Source: Rhizobium sp. Leaf262 (lineage in GTDB: Bacteria; Pseudomonadota; Alphaproteobacteria; Rhizobiales; Rhizobiaceae). From it: a stretch of DNA of 64,000 bases. Under the pieces are notes generated by a model. That model was not told the origin of the DNA. It was given only the letters and a program-made list of their open reading frames with translations, and made no database searches. Both the position numbers and the translations under genes were made by a program. The stretch covers positions 124,001-188,000 of the forward strand of contig NZ_LMMM01000019.1 of the NCBI RefSeq assembly GCF_001422245.1, given 5' to 3'. Shown one piece after another: positions 8,747-17,192 of this stretch (positions within the stretch are counted from its first letter, which is position 1; each line of letters begins with the position of its first letter).

Positions 8747-9487
8747 TCATTCCGGCGCGCGGTAAGAAACGAATTTTTTGTCCCGGACGACATAAATCTT
8801 GCCTGTTTCCGTGACCGCCGGAGACGCCAGAGGCAGGATGGCCGCCGCGACTTCTGACGGATGGGGCAGGGTGTCGGGATCTTCGCCGGGCATGGCCTGC
8901 GCGCGCATGGCCGTGCGGGTGGCGCCGGGGTTGATGCTGTTGACGCGCAGAGCGGTCGCTTCAGTTTCCGCCGCCCATGTGCGGGCCAGTGCTTCCACTG
9001 CGGCCTTGGAGGTGGAGTAGGCACCCCAGAACGGGCGACAGGAATGCGGCGCACCGGAGGAGAGGATGAGGGCGCGGCCTGCATCGGATTTCAGCAGCAG
9101 CGGCTCTACCGAGCGGATCAACCGCCATGTCGCCGTGACGTTGATGGTCATGACCTTTTCGAAGACCTTCGCTTCTATGTGGCCGACAGGGGAGATTACG
9201 CCGAGAACGCCGGCATTGGCGACGAGAATATCCAGCTTGCCCCAACGCTCGTTGATGGAAGCACCGAGCGCGTCGATGGCGTTCATATCGGCCAGATCGA
9301 AAGGCACCAGCGTCGCGGTTCCGCCCGCAGCCTTGATCGCATCATCCAGGTCTTCAAGACCGCCGACCGTGCGGGCGCAGGCAATGACATGCGCGCCTGC
9401 CTTGGCCAGTTCCAGTGCCGTGAAATAGCCAATGCCACGCGATGCGCCGGTCACGAGCGCGATACGGCCTTTAAGGTCTGTCGTCAT
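8747..9487 (-). CDS. Short-chain dehydrogenase/reductase
   Basis: A 246-residue classical SDR. TGASRGIGYFTA (residues about 14-25) is the NAD(P)-binding glycine motif, NAG follows near 91, and YSTSKAAVEA contains the catalytic Tyr and Lys. The sequence resembles the YciK-like oxidoreductases often found downstream of purF in rhizobia. The substrate is unknown. It lies downstream of purF on the same strand with a 74-bp gap that holds a GC-rich hairpin. Confidence 0.88.
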   Translation of the reverse strand: MTTDLKGRIALVTGASRGIGYFTALELAKAGAHVIACARTVGGLEDLDDAIKAAGGTATLVPFDLADMNAIDALGASINERWGKLDILVANAGVLGVISPVGHIEAKVFEKVMTINVTATWRLIRSVEPLLLKSDAGRALILSSGAPHSCRPFWGAYSTSKAAVEALARTWAAETEATALRVNSINPGATRTAMRAQAMPGEDPDTLPHPSEVAAAILPLASPAVTETGKIYVVRDKKFVSYRAPE

Positions 9488-9531
9488 TGTCTCCCCCGAG
9501 AATGATGTGTTCGAGCCGCAGTCGGCCGAAA

Positions 9532-9552
9532 GCCCGCGCAGGACGCGCGGGC
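9532..9552 (-). terminator. Possible terminator after purF
   Basis: A GC-only stem of 8 bp (GCCCGCGC paired with GCGCGGGC) with a 5-nt loop lies just past the purF stop codon. On the minus strand it is followed by only a short TTTC, so termination may be weak. Confidence 0.4.
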
Positions 9553-9561
9553 GAGGGTGGA

Positions 9562-11055
9562 TCAGCCGTTGCTGGCCAGCATGGAAATTTTGTTGCCCAT
9601 GGACTCGCCGTTCTTGTCCAGAAGGCGGGTCGGGTATTCACCGGTGAAATAATGGTCGGTGAACTGTGGACGGGCCGGGTTGCGGTCCACGCCGCCAACA
9701 GCCTGATACAGACCGTTGATGGACAGGAAGGCCAGCGAATCCACGCAGATGAATTTTGCCATATCTTCGACATTGGCATACTGGTTTGCCAGCAGCTTGT
9801 CGGCGTCCGGCGTGTCGATGCCGTAGAAATCCGGGTGGAAAATCATTGGGCTGGCAACGCGGATGTGAACTTCCTTGGCACCGGCTTCGCGGATCATCTG
9901 CACGATCTTGACCGAGGTGGTGCCACGCACGATAGAATCATCCACCAGAACGACGCGTTTGCCTTCGATCATCGCACGGTTGGCCGAATGCTTCAGCTTG
10001 ACGCCGAGCGCGCGAATGGATTGCGTCGGCTCGATGAAAGTACGGCCGACATAGTGGTTGCGGATGATGCCGTATTCGAACGGAATGCCGCTTTCCTGCG
10101 CAAAGCCGAGCGCCGCAGGTGTTCCGCCATCCGGCACGGGCACGACGACGTCAGCTTCCAGCGGCGCTTCCTTGGCAAGGATGGCGCCCATGTTCTTGCG
10201 CGTCGTGTAAACGTTGCGACCGCCGACAACGGAGTCGGGACGGGCGAAATAGACATATTCGAACAGGCAAAGGCGCTCTGGCTGCGGCTTGACCGGCTTG
10301 CGGGCATCGATGGTGACAGAACCATCCGGCTGAATCTCGCAGATGATGACTTCGCCATTTTCGACGTCGCGAACGAACTTCGCGCCAATAATATCCAGCG
10401 CGCAGGTTTCCGAGCAGAAAATCGGCTTGCCATCCAGATCACCCATGACCAGCGGGCGGATACCCGTGGGGTCGCGGGCGGCAATCAGCTTGGTGCGCGT
10501 CATGGCCAGCATCGAATAGCCACCTTCCATCTGCCTGATAGCATCGATGAAGCGATCTGCCGTGGAGGAATGACGCGAGCGGGCGATGAGGTGCAGGACT
10601 ACTTCGGTATCTGACGTAGACTGACAGATGGCGCCGGTGGCGATGATCTGGCGGCGCAACGTCAGGCCGTTGGTGAAATTGCCGTTATGGGCAACGGCAA
10701 TGCCGCCTTCTTCCAACTCGGCAAACAGTGGCTGCACATTGCGCATAGCCACTTCGCCTGTTGTGGAATAGCGCGTGTGGCCGATGCAGATGGAGCCGGG
10801 CAGGCGGGCAAGGGTGGCCGGGTTGGTATAGTGATCACCAACGAGGCCCATATGACGTTCCTGGTAGAAACGCTTGCCATCGAAGGACACCATGCCTGCG
10901 GCTTCCTGGCCGCGATGCTGCAGGGCATGCAGGCCGAGAGCCGTCAGGGCCGCCGCATCCGGGTGACCCAGAACGCCGAACACGCCGCATTCTTCATGCA
11001 GCGTATCGCCATCGAGGATGTCGTTGAGGGTGGAATGCGAAAGCGGCTCATTCAT
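9562..11055 (-). CDS. purF: Amidophosphoribosyltransferase
   Basis: About 497 residues; it catalyses the first committed step of purine synthesis, transferring glutamine amide nitrogen to PRPP. The glutaminase nucleophile is Cys23 in EECGVFG, exposed after propeptide removal as in Bacillus-type enzymes. The PRPP loop VVLVDDSIVRGTT lies about two thirds along. The start is ATG 11055 (MNEPLS); the longer open frame to 11178 adds unrelated residues. It follows cvpA on the same strand, a widespread pairing, although a hairpin separates the two here. Confidence 0.97.
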   Translation of the reverse strand: MNEPLSHSTLNDILDGDTLHEECGVFGVLGHPDAAALTALGLHALQHRGQEAAGMVSFDGKRFYQERHMGLVGDHYTNPATLARLPGSICIGHTRYSTTGEVAMRNVQPLFAELEEGGIAVAHNGNFTNGLTLRRQIIATGAICQSTSDTEVVLHLIARSRHSSTADRFIDAIRQMEGGYSMLAMTRTKLIAARDPTGIRPLVMGDLDGKPIFCSETCALDIIGAKFVRDVENGEVIICEIQPDGSVTIDARKPVKPQPERLCLFEYVYFARPDSVVGGRNVYTTRKNMGAILAKEAPLEADVVVPVPDGGTPAALGFAQESGIPFEYGIIRNHYVGRTFIEPTQSIRALGVKLKHSANRAMIEGKRVVLVDDSIVRGTTSVKIVQMIREAGAKEVHIRVASPMIFHPDFYGIDTPDADKLLANQYANVEDMAKFICVDSLAFLSINGLYQAVGGVDRNPARPQFTDHYFTGEYPTRLLDKNGESMGNKISMLASNG

Positions 11056-11156
11056 CTGGCTTGCCTTTGCTGAGTGCCAAAAACAAAAACCGCTCCGGCG
11101 AGAGTGTCTGCCAGTTTGGTCTGTCTGCTGCCTATCTAGAATATCTAGCACAAATA

Positions 11157-11185
11157 GCGCGCCTTGCATATATTGCAAGACGCGC
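11157..11185 (-). terminator. Hairpin between cvpA and purF
   Basis: A 12-bp stem with one G-U type mismatch (GCGCGCCTTGCA against TGCAAGACGCGC) and a TATAT loop sits 8 bp past the cvpA stop. On the minus strand it is followed by TATTTGT, a poor T-tract. It may be a partial terminator or a processing site ahead of purF. Confidence 0.45.
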
Positions 11186-11192
11186 CATGATG

Positions 11193-11780
11193 TCAGTTTG
11201 CCGGTGCGGGCGTATTTGTTGCCGGTGCGTCGTCGGCTGGGGTCTGTTCCGTGGTGCCTTCGGCAGGCTTGCCCAGGATACGCGCCCGGATCTGCGGCTC
11301 GATATTATCAGGCAGAGCCGCTTCAAGCTTGGCGACGAGGCCATCCAGGAACGGCTTGGTTTTGGCCTGCGTGACCCAGGTCGGCTGCGTCTTCACATCC
11401 ACCAGCCAGTTCCAGAAGGCAACGGCGACGACCAGCAGCAGAATGCCGCGTGCGGCACCGAACAGGAAGCCGAGCGTGCGGTCCAGCGCGCCGATGCGGC
11501 TGTCGATGATGAAATCGGCGATGCGCGAGGTGATGAAGGAAATAATGATCAGCGCCACGAGGAAGATGATGCCGGCAGACCCTGCAATGGCGATCTTGTC
11601 ATCATCGGTGTAGTTGCGCGCATAGGGCAGCAGCACCGGATAGAGGTAATAAGCGGCTGCAACCGAGCCACCCCAGCTGGCGATGGACAGAATCTCGCGC
11701 GAAAATCCCCGCACCATGGCGAGAATAGCGGAGAAAAGAACAACGGCGATAACGATGCCGTCGAAAATCGTAATGGGCAT
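11193..11780 (-). CDS. cvpA: CvpA family inner-membrane protein
   Basis: A 195-residue protein with four predicted membrane helices in the first 125 residues (starting ITIFDGIVIAVVLFSAILA) and a Pro/Ala/Thr-rich soluble tail. In E. coli CvpA is needed for colicin V export and bile-salt tolerance; the molecular role is still unclear. The position immediately upstream of purF is the classic genomic context and supports the call. Confidence 0.88.
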   Translation of the reverse strand: MPITIFDGIVIAVVLFSAILAMVRGFSREILSIASWGGSVAAAYYLYPVLLPYARNYTDDDKIAIAGSAGIIFLVALIIISFITSRIADFIIDSRIGALDRTLGFLFGAARGILLLVVAVAFWNWLVDVKTQPTWVTQAKTKPFLDGLVAKLEAALPDNIEPQIRARILGKPAEGTTEQTPADDAPATNTPAPAN

Positions 11781-11875
11781 TTACCAACTCCGGAGGTCGC
11801 GACACTGATGGAAGCGCCACTGTGCCAATTTGCGATCCTCATACACTAGCCGTTTAGCCAGCGAAAGGATCAATC

Positions 11876-13276
11876 TCAGTCTTCCTCAACCTGTCTGAAC
11901 CGGTTGCCCGAACCCGCAATGCGCGCGACGAGATCCGGCAGGCTTTCTATCTCGGTCCAACGCCCCTTCGTGCCCTTCGGCAATTCAGCAGAAGCGGAAG
12001 GCAAAAATGCGGTTGAAAACCCCAGTTTCTCAGCCTCTTTCAACCGCTGTCCCGTTTGAGACACCGGCCTGACGGCCCCTGACAGGCTGACCTCGCCGAA
12101 ATAGACGCAATCGGCAGGCAGGGCAAGACCGGCAAGCGAGGAAACCAGTGCAGAGGCGATCGCCATGTCTGCCGCCGGTTCGGAGATTCGGTACCCACCT
12201 GCAATGTTGAGATAGACATCGTGACTGCCGAGCTTCACGCCGCAATGGGCCTCCAGCACGGCAAGGATCATCGCAAGGCGCGACGAATCCCAGCCAACGA
12301 CGGCGCGGCGCGGGGTGCCGAGCGATGTGGGCGCGACCAAAGCTTGCACCTCCACCAGCACGGGCCGCGTGCCTTCCATGCCCGCAAAGACGGCGGCACC
12401 CGGTGATTTCTCGTTGCGCTCACCCAGAAACAGCTCGGACGGGTTGGAGACTTCGCGCAAACCCTTGTCCGACATTTCGAACACGCCGATTTCATCCGTG
12501 GGGCCGAAACGGTTCTTCACCGTTCGCAGGATGCGGTAATGATGGCCGCGATCGCCTTCGAAATACAGCACCGCATCCACCATGTGTTCCACCACGCGCG
12601 GACCGGCAATCTGCCCATCCTTGGTGACGTGGCCGACGAGAACCATGGTGGCACCCGTCTGCTTGGCAAAGCGGATCATAGCCTGAACGCCGGTACGCAC
12701 CTGCGTCACCGTGCCGGGCGCAGAATCGGCAGTATCGCTCCACAGCGTCTGGATCGAGTCGATGATGATGAGATCAGGCCGCTTACCCTCGGAAATCGTC
12801 GCCAGAATGTCCTCGACATTGGTTTCGGCTGCCAGCAGCACATCCGTATCGGCAGCGGCCAGACGCTGTGCACGCAGCCGCACCTGCGCCACGGCCTCTT
12901 CGCCCGAGACATAGACGATGCGATGACCGCGCCGAGACAACGCCGCTGCCGCCTGCATCAGCAGCGTCGATTTGCCGATGCCCGGATCGCCACCGATCAG
13001 CACCGCAGACCCACGCACGAAACCGCCGCCGGTCGCCCGGTCCAGTTCACTCATGCCGGTTGGAATGCGCGGCGCTTCCTCGATTTCACCTGACAGAGAG
13101 GTGAGGGTGACGGGTCGACCCTTCTTCGGCGTCTTGCCGGGGCCGGAGCCGATGCCACCCATCGGGTCTTCTTCAACGATGGTGTTCCACTCACCGCAGC
13201 CCTCGCATTTTCCCGCCCATCGTGTGTGGACCGTACCGCAGTTCTGGCAGATGAATTGTGTCTTGGCTTTGGCCAT
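11876..13276 (-). CDS. radA: DNA repair protein RadA
   Basis: A 466-residue RecA-like helicase that promotes branch migration in recombination. The N-terminal zinc finger is intact (CQNCG and CEGCGEW, residues about 9-32), the Walker A is GGDPGIGKST near residue 93-103, and the RadA-specific KNRFG motif is present. The C-terminal Lon-like domain follows. The start is ATG 13276, six bases past the stop of the toxin gene on the same strand, so radA may be transcribed together with the toxin-antitoxin genes. Confidence 0.96.
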   Translation of the reverse strand: MAKAKTQFICQNCGTVHTRWAGKCEGCGEWNTIVEEDPMGGIGSGPGKTPKKGRPVTLTSLSGEIEEAPRIPTGMSELDRATGGGFVRGSAVLIGGDPGIGKSTLLMQAAAALSRRGHRIVYVSGEEAVAQVRLRAQRLAAADTDVLLAAETNVEDILATISEGKRPDLIIIDSIQTLWSDTADSAPGTVTQVRTGVQAMIRFAKQTGATMVLVGHVTKDGQIAGPRVVEHMVDAVLYFEGDRGHHYRILRTVKNRFGPTDEIGVFEMSDKGLREVSNPSELFLGERNEKSPGAAVFAGMEGTRPVLVEVQALVAPTSLGTPRRAVVGWDSSRLAMILAVLEAHCGVKLGSHDVYLNIAGGYRISEPAADMAIASALVSSLAGLALPADCVYFGEVSLSGAVRPVSQTGQRLKEAEKLGFSTAFLPSASAELPKGTKGRWTEIESLPDLVARIAGSGNRFRQVEED

Positions 13277-13281
13277 AAATG

Positions 13282-13593
13282 TCAGTTTTCTTCTTGTTTG
13301 AAATCTATTGCGCTGAGGTCCTGATGGCCGTGCAAAACGCGCAACACGATGAGTTCTTCTTCGGTCGCCTGAAACACAATTATGCGTTTTTGATATGTAA
13401 AACTTCGAAGGCTTGGCCCGAGTTCTTCGCGTTTGACGCCCGTAAGGCCCCCCTCTGCAAAAGCTCTAACCTTCGCTTCAAGATCGAAAACGAAACGATC
13501 AGCTGCCGCCGGGTTTTCAAGAGCGATGTAAATATGGTCGTCAAAAAGGTCTTCACGGGCAGCTGTCGTCCAGAAAGGTTTGCGCGCTTTAAT
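13282..13593 (-). CDS. ParE/RelE-type toxin with apparent AUU start
   Basis: A 103-residue frame reading IKARKPFWTTAAREDL at its start, with a body rich in ParE/RelE features: a helix with YIALENPAAADRF, a GVKREELGPSLRSF strand, and the closing VFQATEEELIVLRVLHGHQD. No stop codon interrupts it. The frame is closed upstream by TAA five codons before, and there is no ATG, GTG or TTG in its first 80 codons, so the ATT at 13593-13591 is the best start; GGGGACGG lies just upstream. ATT overlaps the antitoxin stop TAA. Such toxins poison gyrase or cleave mRNA; which one applies here is not evident. Confidence 0.75.
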   Translation of the reverse strand: MKARKPFWTTAAREDLFDDHIYIALENPAAADRFVFDLEAKVRAFAEGGLTGVKREELGPSLRSFTYQKRIIVFQATEEELIVLRVLHGHQDLSAIDFKQEEN

Positions 13594-13864
13594 TGGCCGT
13601 CCCCGTCTTTATATTCCGCTCTGCGGCCATACGCTTTATGTCCTTTAATAAATCCTCGCCGGATTCATAATAGTGTAGGCGCCCAGCCTCAACATCATCT
13701 AGCCCTTCCTGAACAAGCCGCCGAAGTTCAACAAGCTTGCCTTCTTTGCTACCCAATAGCCGCAATCCCGCGGCCACCACGTCGTCGGCGCTTTTATAAA
13801 TGCCAGCACCGACCTGCTCATCAATAAACGCGCGATCCTGTTCGCTGAGATGGATTTCGGTCAT
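13589..13864 (-). CDS. ParD-like antitoxin
   Basis: About 91 residues. The N-terminal part, with DRAFIDEQVGAGIYKSADDVV, is the ribbon-helix-helix DNA-binding pattern of ParD/CopG-type antitoxins. The C-terminal half is charged and would wrap the toxin. The start is ATG 13864, preceded by GGAG; the open frame to 13900 adds residues without a good ribosome site. It is the first gene of the pair, and its stop overlaps the toxin's apparent ATT start. Such antitoxins usually repress their own promoter, which would lie within 13865-13928. Confidence 0.85.
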   Translation of the reverse strand: MTEIHLSEQDRAFIDEQVGAGIYKSADDVVAAGLRLLGSKEGKLVELRRLVQEGLDDVEAGRLHYYESGEDLLKDIKRMAAERNIKTGTAN

Positions 13865-13928
13865 TTCGATCTCCTTTTGTTCTCGTATAGCACAGGTCAT
13901 TCCAGCTTTCCAAGAGGCAAGAAAAGCT

Positions 13929-15104
13929 TCAGTCTTCTTCGATCAGATATTGTCGCTCATAACGCAATCCAAGGCCGGTCAACATTTCGTAACCGATGGT
14001 GCCTGCCGCGCGTGCAACGTCATCCACGGGCACATTTGGGCCGAAGAGTTCGATGTAATCGCCAGCGCGGATGGCGTTTGTGGGTACGTCCGTCACGTCG
14101 AAAATCGTCAGGTCCATCGTCACGCGACCAGCCACCGGGACTTCGCAACCATTGATGAAGCCATAGGCGCCGCCATTGCCCATGTCGCGCAACGGAATGC
14201 CGGAGCCGGAGAGCGAGCGGTGATAGCCGTCTGCATAACCAACGGAGGCAATCGCCAGACGGCTGGCGCGTTTGAGGCGCAATGTGCCGCCATAGCTTAC
14301 CGTCTGGCCTTCGCCAGCCTCGCGAATCTGGAGGATACGGGCCTCCGCCTTGGCGACGGGCCGCATCGGGTTTGCCATATCATTGATTGCTTCACCGCCG
14401 TAGAGGGCGATACCGGGGCGGGTGAGATCGAAGTGATAGTCTGCACCAAGGAAAATGCCTGCCGAGGCCGACAGGCTTGATTCGATGCCTTCGAAAGCGG
14501 CGCTAACCTGCCGGAATGATTCAAGCTGCGCCTTGTTCATCGGAGACGATGGCGTGTCGCCGCAGGCGAGGTGGGAGAGCACCAGCACGGGATCGAAGCT
14601 GGCGGGACGGGTCACGTCGTCGGCCAGAAACAGCGCATCGTCCAGCGGCAGACCGAGCCGGTTGAAGCCGGTGTCCACATGCAGCGCGAAGGGGTGGTCG
14701 CCGCGCTCTGCCAGAAGCCCCATCCAGAAGGAAAGCTGTTCTTCCGATGCGACGACGGGCACGAGATCATTATTGAAAACCTGGACTTCCTGCCCCGGCC
14801 AGATGCCGGAGAGAACGAAAATGCGCGCTTCCGGCGCATGCGGACGAAGCGTCACGCCTTCAGCGACAGTCGCTACAAAGAAATCCCGCGCACCGGCATG
14901 ATAAAGAGTCGAGCCGCAATCCTCGATACCCATGCCATAAGCATCCGCCTTCACCACGGCACTGGTACGGGCCTTGCCGGAGCGCTTGGCCATATCGCGC
15001 CAGTTATCGGCCAGTGCGCCAAGGTCAATGGTGACGCGAAGCGGTGCGGTGTCGAAAGGATCATTCTCAATTTCGGAAAGGCTGTCGTCGAAGTCGTCTG
15101 TCAT
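13929..15104 (-). CDS. alr: Alanine racemase
   Basis: About 391 residues; a PLP enzyme that interconverts L- and D-alanine for peptidoglycan. Lys52 in VVKADAYG binds PLP, and SVGYADGYHR contains the catalytic Tyr of the C-terminal beta domain. The start is placed at ATG 15104 (MTDDF); an in-frame GTG at 15143 would give a 13-residue extension. It is followed on the same strand by the toxin-antitoxin genes and radA. The dnaB-alr-radA order is common in rhizobia, with extra genes inserted on both sides here. Confidence 0.95.
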   Translation of the reverse strand: MTDDFDDSLSEIENDPFDTAPLRVTIDLGALADNWRDMAKRSGKARTSAVVKADAYGMGIEDCGSTLYHAGARDFFVATVAEGVTLRPHAPEARIFVLSGIWPGQEVQVFNNDLVPVVASEEQLSFWMGLLAERGDHPFALHVDTGFNRLGLPLDDALFLADDVTRPASFDPVLVLSHLACGDTPSSPMNKAQLESFRQVSAAFEGIESSLSASAGIFLGADYHFDLTRPGIALYGGEAINDMANPMRPVAKAEARILQIREAGEGQTVSYGGTLRLKRASRLAIASVGYADGYHRSLSGSGIPLRDMGNGGAYGFINGCEVPVAGRVTMDLTIFDVTDVPTNAIRAGDYIELFGPNVPVDDVARAAGTIGYEMLTGLGLRYERQYLIEED

Positions 15105-15186
15105 AATCTTGCACCGCTGGAAAAGATGGCCATGATCTATCACTTTTGTTCAAGACGGTCATGACGCAGTGGGCTAAACTTTGTCT

Positions 15187-16044
15187 ATGCACAATGTTTC
15201 GCAGGAACAGGCCACCGAGTATATGCCGCTGTCGCGCGTCGAAATCACCCGTTTCTGGCGTGATCGGCGCTTCAAAGGTATGGAGTGCATGACGGCGACG
15301 TTTTTGACGCATGAGTTTTCGCCCCATGCGCATGACACCTTTTCCATCGGCGCCATCGAAAACGGCTCACAGATATCGACCATCAGAGGCACCACAGAAC
15401 GAACCGGCCCGGGTCATCTCTATCTTATCGATCCTGGCCAGGTGCATGATGGAGCGCCGGGTGGTGATGGCTACCACTATCGCATGATCTATCCTGATAT
15501 CGCGCTGTTATCGGAGGTCATCGAGGACGTGACGGGCCGCGCCTTCCACGGTACGCCGTCCTTCCCGCGTTTTTTGCCGCATGATCCGCAAATGGCGCTC
15601 GCCTTTCAAAACGCACATCGCAGGCTCGAAAGCGGGGCGGGGGCATTGGAAGCGGATGAAGGCATGTTTTCCGTTCTCGCCGAACTTTTCTCAAGGCACG
15701 GCAGCGCCATCATTCTACCTGTCGAGACACGGGAAAAGACGGCGGTCTATACCGCACGCGACTATCTGAACGACAACTTCGATACGGATGTCGGGCTGGA
15801 AGAGCTTGCGGTCATTGCCGGGTTGAGCCGCGCGCATCTCATCCGTGCTTTCCGCCGCGAGTTTCACATCACGCCACACGCCTATCTGACCGATGTCCGC
15901 ATCCGCCGTGCACGCCATCTGCTGCGAATGGGGGATAGCCCAGCCTCGGTTGCCCTGGAATGCGGATTTGCCGATCAGGCACATTTTACACGGCATTTCA
16001 AATCACGGACCGGTATCACGCCCGGCCAGTTCAGGGCAGCCTGA
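15187..16044 (+). CDS. AraC family transcriptional regulator
   Basis: About 285 residues. The N-terminal cupin-type arm (HEFSPHAHDTFSIG and a GPGHLYLIDPGQVHDG stretch) is the AraC-type sensing domain. The C-terminal 100 residues contain two helix-turn-helix motifs (LEELAVIAGLSRAHLIRAF and ASVALECGFADQAHF). It is 72 bp upstream of azlC on the same strand and is likely the regulator of azlCD. The start is uncertain: TTG 15181 or ATG 15187 are in frame, and no strong Shine-Dalgarno decides between them. It is divergent from alr. Confidence 0.85.
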   Translation: MHNVSQEQATEYMPLSRVEITRFWRDRRFKGMECMTATFLTHEFSPHAHDTFSIGAIENGSQISTIRGTTERTGPGHLYLIDPGQVHDGAPGGDGYHYRMIYPDIALLSEVIEDVTGRAFHGTPSFPRFLPHDPQMALAFQNAHRRLESGAGALEADEGMFSVLAELFSRHGSAIILPVETREKTAVYTARDYLNDNFDTDVGLEELAVIAGLSRAHLIRAFRREFHITPHAYLTDVRIRRARHLLRMGDSPASVALECGFADQAHFTRHFKSRTGITPGQFRAA

Positions 16045-16116
16045 CCAGCGCGTCACTTTCGTTCAATACGGCGCGGCTGCCACCGCATAGAGGCATCTCC
16101 TGACAAGGAGAATGAC

Positions 16117-16827
16117 ATGCACTCGATATTACCCACACAGAAGCGGCGAGAATTTGCTTATGGCCTGAGAGCCGCATCCCCATTGCTGGTTGCCATGGTG
16201 CCGATTGGCGGCGTGTTTGGGGCCATTGCCGTCAGCAAGGGCCTGTCGCCACTGGAGGCGTGCCTCATGTCGGCCTTCGTTTTCGCCGGTGGTGCGCAAT
16301 TCGTCGCTATGGACCTTTGGACACATCCGGCAAGCTGGACTGCCCTTGGCTTTTCTGCACTTCTCGTCAATCTTCGCCATATTCTGATGAGTGCATCCAT
16401 TGCCGCCAAGATGGAAGGCTTCAAGACATGGCAGCGATGGCTTGCCATGCCGGTTTTGACCGATGAGTCATGGGCATTGGCCGAATTTAGAGGCATGAAC
16501 AGAAGGCTTTCCCCGGCGTTCTTTGCCGCCGCTGCTTTATCGATTTACATCGTTTGGAATCTCTCGACTCTGGCGGGCGCTCTGCTTGGTGCGGTCATGG
16601 GTGACACCACGGTCATTGGCCTCGACTTCGCCTTTACAGCGGTCTTCATCGTGCTGCTGATGGGGTTCTGGAAGGGACGGGAGACCGGCTTCGTTCTCTT
16701 GGCAAGTGCTGCGGCTGCCTTCTTAACCCACAAATACATTCCGGGTGCATGGTACATTGCCGCTGGCGCATTGGCGGGACTGGCTGTTGCGGCGTTTGCG
16801 CAGGAAAATCTCGAGAAGCCCGTATGA
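16117..16827 (+). CDS. azlC: AzlC family branched-chain amino acid exporter subunit
   Basis: A 236-residue membrane protein with about six or more hydrophobic helices and the family N-terminal pattern GLRAASPLLVAMVPIGGVFG. AzlC with AzlD exports branched-chain amino acids or analogues such as 4-azaleucine. An AGGAG site lies about 7 nt before the ATG. It overlaps azlD by four bases and follows an AraC regulator, the usual arrangement of these exporters. Confidence 0.88.
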   Translation: MHSILPTQKRREFAYGLRAASPLLVAMVPIGGVFGAIAVSKGLSPLEACLMSAFVFAGGAQFVAMDLWTHPASWTALGFSALLVNLRHILMSASIAAKMEGFKTWQRWLAMPVLTDESWALAEFRGMNRRLSPAFFAAAALSIYIVWNLSTLAGALLGAVMGDTTVIGLDFAFTAVFIVLLMGFWKGRETGFVLLASAAAAFLTHKYIPGAWYIAAGALAGLAVAAFAQENLEKPV

Positions 16828-17126
16828 GCGTCGACGTCGACACCCTTCTGGCCATCTTCGCCATGGCCATCGCAACGCTTGTAACACGTGTCGGCGGGTT
16901 GGTTCTCGTGCGCCATGTGCAGATGACGGAACGCGGAAAACGAGTGCTGAATGCCGTTCCGCCCGCCGTGCTGATGGCCGTCGTTGCCCCGACAGCTTTG
17001 GCCAGCGGCCTTGCAGAAACCATTGCCTGCGCCGCCACCGCCTTTGCCGCCACGCGCTTGTCGCTTCTGCCAGCCGCAACCATCGGCGTCGTGACCGTGG
17101 CGGCCCTGCGTGGAATCGGTTTCTGA
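16824..17126 (+). CDS. azlD: AzlD family exporter subunit
   Basis: A 100-residue hydrophobic protein with about four helices; TLLAIFAMAIATLVTRVGG near its start is the AzlD pattern. The ATG at 16824 overlaps the azlC stop (ATGA), which fixes the start over a longer open frame beginning at 16749. It works as the small partner of AzlC in the inner membrane. Confidence 0.88.
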   Translation: MSVDVDTLLAIFAMAIATLVTRVGGLVLVRHVQMTERGKRVLNAVPPAVLMAVVAPTALASGLAETIACAATAFAATRLSLLPAATIGVVTVAALRGIGF

Positions 17127-17156
17127 GATGCCTGCTCTATCGCATTGAAAACAAAT

Positions 17157-17182
17157 CGCCCCGCTTCGGATGAAGCGGGGCG
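17157..17182. terminator. Bidirectional terminator-like hairpin between azlD and dnaB
   Basis: A perfect 11-bp stem (CGCCCCGCTTC and its complement) with a 4-nt GGAT loop lies between the convergent azlD and dnaB genes. On the minus strand it is followed by ATTTGTTTTC, so it most likely ends dnaB transcription. Confidence 0.7.
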
Positions 17183-17192
17183 GTCTGCGAAA

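Noticed and set aside
17157-17182. Possible operator for azlCD
   Set aside because: Lies downstream of azlD and between convergent genes with a T-rich tail toward dnaB's end, so terminator is the simpler reading.
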